From assembly GCF_009363255.1 (NCBI RefSeq), contig NZ_CP045318.1:3461501-3525500 (forward strand): 64,000 nucleotides of DNA, written 5' to 3'. The position numbers and the translations under genes were made by a program. Below the pieces are notes generated by a model that was not told where the DNA came from, did not search any database, and worked only from the letters and a program-made list of their open reading frames with translations. Positions 46,150 to 54,011 of this stretch are shown piece by piece. This DNA comes from Roseivivax sp. THAF197b. Lineage in GTDB: Bacteria; Pseudomonadota; Alphaproteobacteria; Rhodobacterales; Rhodobacteraceae. The first letter of the stretch is position 1. Each line of letters starts with the position of its first letter.

Positions 46150-47846
46150 GCGTCGGCATCGTCATGCTCGTGCATACGGCCCTCGGTCGGACCAAACAGG
46201 TGGCGCGGCACTGGACCAATGCGGGCTGCCCGCTGGTGATCCATGTGGACAAGAAGGTGTCCGATACCGCCTATCGCGACCTCGTCGAGGCGCTGTCGGA
46301 TGAACCGCTGATCCGGTTCTCCAAGCGGCATCGCTGCGAATGGGGCGGCTGGGGGCTCGTTGCGGCCACCCAGGATGCCTGCGAGCTGATGCTGAAAACT
46401 AATCGCGACGTGCGCCATGTCTACCTTGCCTCAGGGTCCTGCCTGCCGCTGCGCCCGGTCGAGGAATTGCAGGACTACCTCGCCTCGCGGCCCAGCACCG
46501 ATTTCATCGAAAGCGCGACCACCGCGGATGTGCCCTGGACCGTGGGCGGGCTGGACGAGGAACGCTTCACTATGTGGTTTCCGTTCTCCTGGCGGAACCA
46601 GCGGTATCTTTTTGACAAATTCGTCGAGTTCCAGCGCCGTGCAGGCTTCAAACGGCGCATCCCGAAGGGGATCACACCGCATATGGGCAGCCAGTGGTGG
46701 TGCCTGACGCGGCAGACCTTGTCGGCCATCCTGCAGGACCCGCGCCGCCCGAAATACGACCGCTACTTCAAGTCGGTCTGGATCCCGGATGAAAGCTACT
46801 TCCAGACCCTCGCCCGGCTCTATTCGACCAATATCGAAAGCCGGTCGCTGACGCTGTCGAAATTCGATTTCCAGGGCAAACCGCACATCTTCTACGACGA
46901 TCACCTGAAGCTCCTGCGGCGCTCGGATTGCTTTGTCGCGCGCAAGATCTGGCCGCATGCGGAACGGCTCTACGACGTCTTTCTGGGCGATCATGCGCGC
47001 GAAGCCAACCGGATGGAGCCCAATCCGAGCAAGATCGACCGCATCTTCGCCAAGGCGGTCGAGCGGCGGACGCGCGGGCGGGCGGGCCTTTACATGCAGT
47101 CCCGCTGGCCGAATTACGGCTGGGAAAATGGCGTCACCGCGGGCAAGTACTCCGTCTTTCAGGGCTTCGCGGAGCTTTTCGAGGAGTTCGAGCCCTGGCT
47201 CTCGCGCGCCACGGGCGTTCAGGTGCACGGGCACCTCTTCGCGCCGGATCGGGCGCATTTCGCAGGCGGGCAGCGCATTCTGAACGGCGCATTGTCGGAC
47301 GACGCGGCCTTGCGCGACTACAATCCGCGCGCCTTCCTCACGAACCTGATCTGGAACACCCGAGGGGAGCGGCAGTGCTTTCAATACGGGCCGCATGACA
47401 ATCCTGAGGTCAATTGGCAATTCGCGCGCGACCCCAACGCGCAGATCTCGGTGATTTCAGGCGCCTGGGCGGTGCCCCTGTTCAAGTCCAATCGCGATTT
47501 CGCCGATCTGCGCACCGAGGCTGCCGCGCTTCAGAAGATCGAGACGAAGATGCTGGACGAGCTGCGCTCCTCCGAGGCCAAGGCGCATATCCGGATCTGG
47601 TCGATGGCCGAATTCATCGAAGCCCCGATGGAGCCCTTGCAGCTCCTGATCGACGAGATCGGCCAGAAGCCCAGCCGCCGCCTGGCCGAGGCTCCGAAGC
47701 TCGAAGACCTTTCGGGGTTCGGACAATTCCTGCAAAACCTGAAAAATCAGGGTATGCATCCGTATCTCATGGGAGATTTCCCCGTCGATCCTGCCCCGCG
47801 TCACGGCCAGCGGCCCGCGCGTAAACCCTACCTGGTCAAGAAATAA
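46146..47846 (+). CDS. GT14-like (core-2/I-branching type) glycosyltransferase with C-terminal extension
   Basis: 566-residue protein. The first 280 residues resemble branching beta-1,6-N-acetylglucosaminyltransferases: GIVMLVHTALGRTKQVARHW, VIHVDKKV, VYLASGSCLPLRPVEELQDY, GSQWWCLTRQTLSAIL and VWIPDESYFQTL. The remaining 280 residues form a second domain (PNYGWENGVTAGKYSVFQGF, VSVISGAWAVPLF-like segment) that I do not recognise; whole proteins of this build occur in roseobacters. It starts by ATGA overlap and is followed eight bases later by the sulfotransferase gene. A side-branch role in the polysaccharide is inferred. Confidence 0.8.
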   Translation: MSVGIVMLVHTALGRTKQVARHWTNAGCPLVIHVDKKVSDTAYRDLVEALSDEPLIRFSKRHRCEWGGWGLVAATQDACELMLKTNRDVRHVYLASGSCLPLRPVEELQDYLASRPSTDFIESATTADVPWTVGGLDEERFTMWFPFSWRNQRYLFDKFVEFQRRAGFKRRIPKGITPHMGSQWWCLTRQTLSAILQDPRRPKYDRYFKSVWIPDESYFQTLARLYSTNIESRSLTLSKFDFQGKPHIFYDDHLKLLRRSDCFVARKIWPHAERLYDVFLGDHAREANRMEPNPSKIDRIFAKAVERRTRGRAGLYMQSRWPNYGWENGVTAGKYSVFQGFAELFEEFEPWLSRATGVQVHGHLFAPDRAHFAGGQRILNGALSDDAALRDYNPRAFLTNLIWNTRGERQCFQYGPHDNPEVNWQFARDPNAQISVISGAWAVPLFKSNRDFADLRTEAAALQKIETKMLDELRSSEAKAHIRIWSMAEFIEAPMEPLQLLIDEIGQKPSRRLAEAPKLEDLSGFGQFLQNLKNQGMHPYLMGDFPVDPAPRHGQRPARKPYLVKK

Positions 47847-47854
47847 GGACCTTT

Positions 47855-49276
47855 ATGCCCGGACGTTTCGACTATTTCGTCGTTTTTGCAGAGATGCGGA
47901 CCGGCTCGAATTTCCTCGAAACCAACCTCAATGCGCTGCCTTCGGTCACCTGCCACGGCGAGGCGTTCAATCCTCATTTCGTCGGCTATCCGAATTCCGA
48001 AGATATCCTGGGCATCACCAAGGACGAGCGCGACCTCAAGCCCGAGCGGCTGATCCAGCAGATCAAGCATGGCCCGCATGGTCTGGGCGGTTTCCGCTTC
48101 TTTCACGACCACGATCCGCGCGTGCTGGACACGCTGCTCGACGATCCGCGCTGCGCCAAGATCGTGCTGACGCGCAACCCGGTGGACTCCTATGTCAGCT
48201 GGAAGATCGCGCAGGCCACGGGGCAGTGGAAACTGACCAATGTGCGCAAGCGGCGCGAGGTGCAGGCGACCTTCGACAGCACCGAGTTCACCCAGCATCT
48301 GACAGCACTTCAGGAGTTTCAGGTCACGATCCTCAACCGGATGCAGCGCAGCGGGCAGACCGCCTTCTACGTCGCCTACGAGGATCTGCAGGATGTCGAT
48401 GTGATGAACGGTCTGGCGACCTGGCTGGGCGTGCCCGACCGTCTGGAAGGGCTCGACAAATCCCTCAAGGTGCAGAACCCGAAGGCGGTGGGCGAGAAGG
48501 TCGCGAATGTCGAGGAAATGAGCCGCGCGCTTGCCCGTCTCGATACGTTCAACCTGTCACGCACGCCGAATTTCGAGCCGCGGCGCGGGCCGCTGGTGCC
48601 AAGCTATGTCGCGGGCGCCAAGACCCCGCTGCTTTACATGCCGATCCGGTCCGGTCCGGAAACGGCGGTTCTGCGCTGGCTCGCAGCGCTCGACCAGGTG
48701 GACGAGGATGCGCTGACGACCGGGTTCAGCCAGAACACCTTGCGGCAATGGAAGCGCGAACGTCCGGGCCATCGCAGCTTCACGGTGCTGCGCCACCCCG
48801 TCGCGCGCGCCCATGATGCCTTTTGCGCGAAGATCGTCTCGACCGGGCCGGGCAGCTTCGGGAAAATCCGCAACCACCTCGTCAAAGCCTATGACCTGCC
48901 GCTGAATTCGCCCGGTGCGGCCTATTCGCCCGACGATCATCGCCGCGCCTTCACCGGATTCCTGCGCTTTTGCCGCGCCAACCTTGCGGGACAGACGCCG
49001 ATCCGCACCGATGGGCACTGGGCCAGCCAGTCGCAGACACTGCTGGGCATGGCCGAATTCACCTTCCCCGACATGGTGATCCGTGAGGACGAGATGGCCG
49101 CCTATCTGCCGGCCCTCGCGATGCAGGTCGGTCATCCCGACCCGGGCGAGCCTGTACCCGTCCCGAACGAGGCGCCTTACGGTCTGGCGCAGATCTATGA
49201 CGACGAGATCGAGACGCTGGCGCAGGAAGCCTATCCGCGCGACTACACGATGTTCGGCTTCGCGGAATGGGGCTGA
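47855..49276 (+). CDS. Tandem-domain sulfotransferase-like protein
   Basis: 473 residues, apparently two sulfotransferase folds in one chain. Domain 1 (about 1-235) has the 5'-phosphosulfate loop R15-T-G-S-N-F-L-E-T, then CHGEAFNP, GGFRFFHDHD and the 3'-phosphate motif LTRNPVDSYVSW (R107-S112), like Stf0/NodH-type enzymes that sulfate carbohydrates. Domain 2 (about 250-473) repeats the pattern in weaker form: YMPIRSGPETAVLRWL (R265) and FTVLRHPVARAHDAF (R313). The second loop lacks the usual Gly-Thr/Ser, so it may be inactive or use another acceptor. AAGGA precedes the ATG. With CysQ in the same series, sulfation of the exported polysaccharide is a coherent reading. Confidence 0.78.
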   Translation: MPGRFDYFVVFAEMRTGSNFLETNLNALPSVTCHGEAFNPHFVGYPNSEDILGITKDERDLKPERLIQQIKHGPHGLGGFRFFHDHDPRVLDTLLDDPRCAKIVLTRNPVDSYVSWKIAQATGQWKLTNVRKRREVQATFDSTEFTQHLTALQEFQVTILNRMQRSGQTAFYVAYEDLQDVDVMNGLATWLGVPDRLEGLDKSLKVQNPKAVGEKVANVEEMSRALARLDTFNLSRTPNFEPRRGPLVPSYVAGAKTPLLYMPIRSGPETAVLRWLAALDQVDEDALTTGFSQNTLRQWKRERPGHRSFTVLRHPVARAHDAFCAKIVSTGPGSFGKIRNHLVKAYDLPLNSPGAAYSPDDHRRAFTGFLRFCRANLAGQTPIRTDGHWASQSQTLLGMAEFTFPDMVIREDEMAAYLPALAMQVGHPDPGEPVPVPNEAPYGLAQIYDDEIETLAQEAYPRDYTMFGFAEWG

Positions 49277-49300
49277 GCCCTGCAGCGTCCCCCATCACGC

Positions 49301-49338
49301 AAAAAAACGCCCCGGCCAATGGACCGGGGCGTCTTGTT
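49301..49338. terminator. Bidirectional terminator
   Basis: ACGCCCCGG (49307-49315), eight-base loop, CCGGGGCGT (49324-49332), preceded by seven A (T-run on the minus strand) and followed by CTTGTTT. It separates the convergent sulfotransferase and ptsN genes and closes the polysaccharide series. Confidence 0.9.
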
Positions 49339-49357
49339 TCGCGGATCGTTTGGCCGA

Positions 49358-49822
49358 TCAGGCGGCCTGAACCGACTGCGCCTCCGTCAGGATCGTGTAA
49401 AGCTTCGACGCGTCGGGATTGGCCCGCAGCTTGGAGCAGAAGGCCGGATCCCGCAGCGTGCGGCTGACCAGCGCCAAAGCCTTGAGATGCTCGACCCCGG
49501 CCTCCTCGGGCGCGAACAGCCCGAAGATGACATCGACCGGCTGGCGGTCGACCGAGTCGAATCCCATGGGCTTTTCCAGAAGCAGGAAGACGCCCTTCAC
49601 CTCGTCGATGCCGGAGAGACGCGCATGGGGTAGGGCCACACCGTGACCGACCCCGGTACAGCCGAGGCTTTCACGCTCCATCAGCGCCTCGACCACGCGC
49701 GGCGCGTCGATGCCATAGACGCTTTCCACAACCTCGGCGAGATCGTGCATCAGGCGTTTCTTGCTGGAAACGCTCGACAGTACCTTCACCGCGTTCGGCG
49801 CAAGTAGAGAGACAAACTTCAT
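49358..49822 (-). CDS. ptsN: Nitrogen regulatory EIIA (PtsN)
   Basis: 154-residue EIIA-Ntr protein of the nitrogen phosphotransferase system. The phosphorylated histidine lies in GVGHGVALPHARLSG, and VDVIFGLFAPEEAGVEHLKALALVSRTL is family-typical. It passes signals on carbon, nitrogen and potassium status without transporting sugar. It is last in the block lptC-lptA-lptB-hpf-ptsN, 61 bases after hpf. Confidence 0.95.
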   Translation of the reverse strand: MKFVSLLAPNAVKVLSSVSSKKRLMHDLAEVVESVYGIDAPRVVEALMERESLGCTGVGHGVALPHARLSGIDEVKGVFLLLEKPMGFDSVDRQPVDVIFGLFAPEEAGVEHLKALALVSRTLRDPAFCSKLRANPDASKLYTILTEAQSVQAA

Positions 49823-49883
49823 AGGAAAATGCTTTTCTGCTCTGGCGTCAGGTCGCAAAGATCACGACTGAAGATAAGTCGCG

Positions 49884-50450
49884 TTACGGGTCGATCCAGC
49901 CAATGTTGCCGTCGTCCCGCCGATATACAACGTTCACGCCGTCCTTCTTTTCATTGCGGAAAACCAAGACCGGCGCGCCCGCAAGTTCCATCTGCATCAC
50001 AGCCTCGCCGACGGACAAAGACGGAATCTTGGTTTCCATCTCGGCCACGATCATGGGCTGCAGGCTCTCGGGCTCCGCCGCCTCGTCGCCCTCGTTCGTA
50101 CCGGCGAGGATATACGAGGACGCGCCGATGAGTTCAACAGGCGAGGTGCGTTCCTTGTGATGGTCTTTCAACCGGCGCTTGTAGCGTCGAAGCTGCTTGT
50201 CCATCTTCTCGCCGCAGCCATCGAAAGACGCATAGATCTCGGGCGCGCGGGCCTTCGCGGTTGCGGTCAGGCCGGTCGACAGATGAACCGTGGCCTCGCA
50301 GACAAATTCATGACCCGACTTGGAAAATACGATGGTCGCATCCGTCGGACGCCCGGAATACTTCTCGAGAACCGCGTTCAACTCCGTCTCGACGTGAGTC
50401 TGAAGGGCGGCACCGATGTCGATCTGTTTTCCCGTGATCTGGTAGCGCAT
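49884..50450 (-). CDS. hpf: Long-form ribosome hibernation-promoting factor
   Basis: 188 residues. The N-terminal domain (about 1-100; MRYQITGKQIDIGAALQTHVE, ADATIVFSKSG-like strand) binds the 30S decoding site. The C-terminal dimerisation domain (about 130-188; PMIVAEMETKIPSLSVGEAV, FRNEKKDGVNVVYRRDDGNIGWI) is that of long HPF, which alone forms 100S dimers. AAGGAC precedes the ATG. On the minus strand CCTATATAAA about 20 bases upstream resembles a -10 box. It lies between lptB and ptsN, where rpoN is missing. Confidence 0.94.
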   Translation of the reverse strand: MRYQITGKQIDIGAALQTHVETELNAVLEKYSGRPTDATIVFSKSGHEFVCEATVHLSTGLTATAKARAPEIYASFDGCGEKMDKQLRRYKRRLKDHHKERTSPVELIGASSYILAGTNEGDEAAEPESLQPMIVAEMETKIPSLSVGEAVMQMELAGAPVLVFRNEKKDGVNVVYRRDDGNIGWIDP

Positions 50451-50688
50451 GAATGGTGTCCTTCTTTTTATATAGGGCGATGCGGCACGGTGGCGGGATA
50501 CGGAATCCAGCAGTCACACGAACCCATGGCCGAAAGATGGCGCCTGCCGTTTTGCTTGTAGTCGACCGCCCCCGAACGAAGGCATTGTCGGTTGCGGACT
50601 GCAAAATCGCGCGGCGTCATCCTCCCATTTGAGGACATGCCGCGCCCGTCTGTCAAACAAAACCGGACGGGTCGTTAAAACCGTCCGC
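50451..50688. other. lptB-hpf gap where rpoN is usually found
   Basis: 238 bases without a plausible gene. In many proteobacteria rpoN (sigma-54) stands between lptB and hpf; here neither a gene nor a recognisable remnant of it is visible. The region holds the hpf leader and a -10-like CCTATATA on the minus strand. The short frames in it have no ribosome site. Confidence 0.6.
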
Positions 50689-51447
50689 TCAACCGATACG
50701 GAAGCTGTCGCCCAGGTAAACGCGCCGGACATTCTCGTTCCGGACCACCTCGTCGGGCGTGCCGGACATGAGCACCTGCCCGTCATGCAGGATATAGGCG
50801 CGGTCCACGATCTCGAGCGTTTCGCGCACGTTGTGATCGGTGATCAGCACCCCGATTCCGCGGGTCTTGAGATCGGCCACAAGGCCGCGGATATCGCCCA
50901 CGCTGATCGGATCGACGCCCGCGAAGGGCTCGTCGAGCAGCAGATATTTCGGATCTGCGGCGAGACAGCGGGCAATTTCGACCCGGCGGCGTTCACCGCC
51001 CGACAGGGCCAGGGCGGGTGCGCGGCGCAGATGCTCGATCGAGAACTCGCCCAAGAGCTCCTCTAGCCGTTCGCGGCGGCGGGATCGGTCGCTCAGCGAT
51101 ATCTCGAGGATGGCTGCGATATTGTCCTCGACGGAAAGGCCACGGAAGATCGACATCTCCTGCGGCAGATAGCCGATCCCCATCCGCGCACGGCGATACA
51201 TCGGCAGATAGGTGGCGTCCTGCCCGTCGATCAGGACCTGCCCGCCTTCGGGATTCACCAGCCCGGCAATGGCATAGAAACTGGTCGTCTTGCCGGAGCC
51301 GTTGGGCCCGAGAAGTGCCACGACCTCACCGCGGTTGAGCGACATCGACACATCGCGGATCACGACGCGCTTCTTGTAGCTTTTGCGCAGGTGTTTGATC
51401 GTGAGGCCGGCCGCGCCGTCCGTCACGCTGAGCGAGGGGCGGGCCAT
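50689..51447 (-). CDS. lptB: LPS export ABC ATPase LptB
   Basis: 252-residue ATPase driving lipopolysaccharide extraction from the inner membrane with LptFG. Walker [13 protein letters not shown]-loop [18 protein letters not shown], signature [13 protein letters not shown], Walker [17 protein letters not shown] and H-loop [10 protein letters not shown] are the LptB pattern. The ATG at 51447 lies two bases from the end of lptA (51449), so the genes are co-translated. The N-terminus is about ten residues longer than in E. coli. Confidence 0.95.
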   Translation of the reverse strand: MARPSLSVTDGAAGLTIKHLRKSYKKRVVIRDVSMSLNRGEVVALLGPNGSGKTTSFYAIAGLVNPEGGQVLIDGQDATYLPMYRRARMGIGYLPQEMSIFRGLSVEDNIAAILEISLSDRSRRRERLEELLGEFSIEHLRRAPALALSGGERRRVEIARCLAADPKYLLLDEPFAGVDPISVGDIRGLVADLKTRGIGVLITDHNVRETLEIVDRAYILHDGQVLMSGTPDEVVRNENVRRVYLGDSFRIG

Positions 51448-51448
51448 C

Positions 51449-51979
51449 TTATTGATCCGCTCCGGTCGCGGTTCCGTCCGCATCGTCCTGCGGCTGGAAG
51501 ACCGAGCGCACGCGCCCCTCCATCTGTGCCGTGCCATCCTCGAGATTCACGACCATGCGGTCGGAAGTCAGCGCATTGCCGCCCTGCGTCAGCAGCACGT
51601 TGCCGGTCATCACGACGGTACCGCTTGTGAGGTTGTAATCGGCGCGCTCGGCCTCGGCGGCCTCTTCGCCCGAAACCAGCGTCACGCCGCCCGTGGCTTC
51701 CATCCGTTCGACCTGGCCCGCGCCTTCGATGTAGACGACGAGAACGCGCGCTGCGGCAAGGCGCATATCGCCCTGCCCCACCACGACATCGCCGGAATAG
51801 ACGGCCGTGCCGGACGATTGGTCGACCGAAAGCTGGTCGGCGCTGACCTCGACCGGCAGCGAGCTGTCCTGCTGCATGGTCCCGAAGGTCACCTCCGTAC
51901 CCTGCGCAAACAGGACGGAGGGCATGAAACCGGCCATCAGGGCCAGGAGAAGACGGTAAACCATGGGACACGCACTCAT
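51449..51979 (-). CDS. lptA: LPS transport periplasmic protein LptA
   Basis: 176-residue periplasmic bridge protein of the OstA/LptA beta-jellyroll family. A signal peptide ([17 protein letters not shown]) is followed by [32 protein letters not shown] and the repeated T.D...N.....A...G pattern ending VFQPQ. The ATG at 51979 overlaps the lptC stop (ATGA); ATG 51964 is an alternative that also keeps the signal peptide. The position between lptC and lptB confirms the call. Confidence 0.9.
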   Translation of the reverse strand: MSACPMVYRLLLALMAGFMPSVLFAQGTEVTFGTMQQDSSLPVEVSADQLSVDQSSGTAVYSGDVVVGQGDMRLAAARVLVVYIEGAGQVERMEATGGVTLVSGEEAAEAERADYNLTSGTVVMTGNVLLTQGGNALTSDRMVVNLEDGTAQMEGRVRSVFQPQDDADGTATGADQ

Positions 51980-52596
51980 TGTTGTTGGCGCTCGTATACC
52001 ATCCGAACGCCGTCGGTGAAAAGAAGTTGCACATCGCCATCCTCGGCATCGGGGCCGTCTGCCGCCTCGATCCGCAGTTTTCCCGCATCGAGCGTGCCCG
52101 AAGGTCCCGTGGCGGAGACCGCGCCGTCGCTTTCGATCTCGACGCGCGTCATGGAGGAGGTCAGTGCCTCGGTCCGGATGCGGTACCCGGTGGAGCTGTC
52201 GATATCGACACCGCCGGTCAGCCGCGCGGTCGCGGCGGCATTGTCCATCTCCGCGTCGGGCGCGGTGATATGCACACGGCTGCCATCCTCAAAATCGATG
52301 GTCGCATCGAAGGTTTCGGCGATCAGGCGGTCGACCATGTCCGGATCGGGCCGGGCCATCTGGGCGCGCATCGTCACTTCCGCGCCATTGTCGGTCATGC
52401 CCGAATAGGTGGCGCCGGTCGCGGTTTCCGACGTGCGGTCTTTCAGGCTTTCGACCGTCGAGACCGGCAGGTTCCGCGTGGGATCATTCGTGCGCGAAAA
52501 CAGGAACAGCGTCGACAGGAGTGCAAGCGCGATCACCGGCAGGAGCACTTTCAGCCCCGCGACGATCTGCGAATAGATGCCTGCGCCCCGTGCCAT
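51976..52596 (-). CDS. lptC: LPS export protein LptC
   Basis: 206-residue bitopic membrane protein: an N-terminal transmembrane helix (LKVLLPVIALALLSTLFLFS) followed by a periplasmic LptC-type jellyroll (GAEVTMRAQMARPDPD, VHITAPDAEMDNAAATARLTG, VDIDSSTGYRIRTEAL). It takes LPS from LptB2FG and hands it to LptA. It starts six bases after the ribonuclease D stop and overlaps lptA, consistent with one operon rnd-lptC-lptA-lptB. Confidence 0.9.
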   Translation of the reverse strand: MARGAGIYSQIVAGLKVLLPVIALALLSTLFLFSRTNDPTRNLPVSTVESLKDRTSETATGATYSGMTDNGAEVTMRAQMARPDPDMVDRLIAETFDATIDFEDGSRVHITAPDAEMDNAAATARLTGGVDIDSSTGYRIRTEALTSSMTRVEIESDGAVSATGPSGTLDAGKLRIEAADGPDAEDGDVQLLFTDGVRMVYERQQQ

Positions 52597-52602
52597 GCCG
52601 GA

Positions 52603-53217
52603 TCAGGAATGCGCGAAGATGTCGGTTTCGGGCCATCCCGCGAGATCGAGCTTGGCGCGCATCGGCAGAAACGCGAAACACGCCTCGGCCATCTCCTTGC
52701 GACCTTCGCGGTCCAGCATCTCGTCCATCTTGTCGCGCAGGCGGTGCAGGTAAAGAACGTCGGAGGCGGCATATTCCTGCTGCGCCGTGCTGAGCGTATC
52801 CGCCCCCCAATCGGAGCTTTGCTGCTGCTTGGAGATGTCGACGCCCAGCAATTCTTGCAGGAGGTTCTTCAGCCCGTGCCGATCCGTGTAGGTCCGCACG
52901 AGGCGACTGCCGATCTTGGTGCAATAGACAGGCGCGGCCAGCGCCCCCAGCGTGTTGTACATCACCGCGATGTCGAACCGGCCGAAATGGAAGAGCTTCA
53001 GAACGCCGGGATCAGTCAGCAGCTTCTCGAGATTGGGCGCCTTGGTCTGGCCCTGCGCGATCTGGACGAGATGCGCATCGCCGTCGCCCGAGGACAATTG
53101 CACGAGGCACAGACGGTCACGGTGCGGATTGAGCCCCATCGTCTCGCAATCGATGGCCACTTCCGGCCCGAGATCAAGCCCGTCGGGCAGATCGCCTTGA
53201 TACAGGTGAATCGTCAT
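52603..53217 (-). CDS. rnd: Ribonuclease D-type 3'-5' exonuclease
   Basis: 204-residue single-domain DEDD exonuclease. Motif I VAIDCETMGLNPHRDRLCLVQ, motif II KLFHFGRFDIAVM and motif III with YAASDVLYLHRL (Tyr and Asp of DEDDy) are complete. The C-terminal HRDC domains of E. coli RNase D are absent, as in the short alphaproteobacterial form. It trims tRNA and other RNA 3' ends. The gene heads the lpt operon and is preceded by an 800-base region without genes. Confidence 0.9.
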   Translation of the reverse strand: MTIHLYQGDLPDGLDLGPEVAIDCETMGLNPHRDRLCLVQLSSGDGDAHLVQIAQGQTKAPNLEKLLTDPGVLKLFHFGRFDIAVMYNTLGALAAPVYCTKIGSRLVRTYTDRHGLKNLLQELLGVDISKQQQSSDWGADTLSTAQQEYAASDVLYLHRLRDKMDEMLDREGRKEMAEACFAFLPMRAKLDLAGWPETDIFAHS

Positions 53218-54011
53218 GTGACCTCCAACGCGTCAGCAGCTCCATCGCGCGACATAGAGGTCCGGACTGCGCTCTGCAACGGGCTGAGGCGAGGCGGCGC
53301 CGGTAAAGGCGGCGGCGATTCGGCTCAAATATGGCGCAAATGTGGCGCGGATCGGTCGGGATTGGGCACAGCCGCCCGGCCCGCCACGCTATTTGTAACA
53401 TTTCGTGATCTCGCTTCATCACGGTCGCGTGTGAAACACAGGATCTTGCGCCGCCCTTCGTCCCTCGCCCCGACCTCTTGCGCAAAACGGCGCGCATCCG
53501 GGCGCACCATGCGGCAATATTGTTGACAGGCACGCAATGCTCTGACCCGCAAGTCATGCGTTTTTAAGCGACAATCCGACGTCCGCGCGCGATTGTCGCC
53601 CGAGCAGCAACAATTTCCCGCGCAGGATGTGGAGATTGTTGGTCTCTCGTGGGCAATGGGATCGGCCTGATCACGACGCTCAATGGCCAAAACACCACCT
53701 TCGGCACAGCCAATCTGCACACGTCCAGATTGCACGCGATATCCGTCAATATTCGGCTGGGTAGAAGCGAACTCTCGATGCCGCGGCGCAGGCTTCACGA
53801 GCCGTAGCGTTACAATTGACTTAAAAATGCCTCAATAGCATATGCTGGGCGTCGAAGGGCGACCACATTTGTGCCGTGATCGTCGGTGTGCACCTGGGGG
53901 CTGGTGTTCCATAATTTGTGTAGGCGGCGGATGCCGCAGTCGGTTTGAGCGTGGTGCGACGCTCGCATGGCCGGGTGTGTGTCCGGTGCTGTGGTACTCG
54001 GGGGATAACCA
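53218..54011. other. Gene-free region of 794 bases
   Basis: No frame here has a ribosome site, family resemblance or the local codon pattern. Visible structure: an inverted repeat CGTGAT-8-ATCACG at 53404-53423; GCGACAATC-14-GATTGTCGC at 53569-53600; and a possible promoter TTGACT (53816-53821), 17 bases, CATATG (53839-53844) pointing at the sugar transferase gene. The part from about 53800 to 54000 is less GC-rich than the genes. A small RNA is possible but not shown. Confidence 0.6.
53816..53844 (+). promoter_or_regulatory. Possible promoter of the sugar transferase gene
   Basis: TTGACT and CATATG are separated by 17 bases. The -35 fits the sigma-70 consensus in five of six positions; the -10 is weak. 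It would give a leader of roughly 160 bases before the GTG at 54012. Confidence 0.35.

Noticed and set aside
53523..53528. TTGACA hexamer as a promoter -35
   Set aside because: A perfect -35 hexamer, but no -10-like sequence lies 16-19 bases downstream (GC-rich there), so it was not called.
53325..53798. A 157-codon minus-strand frame in the 53.2-54.0 kb gap
   Set aside because: No ribosome site, no family pattern, and Arg/Cys-rich composition unlike the real proteins here.
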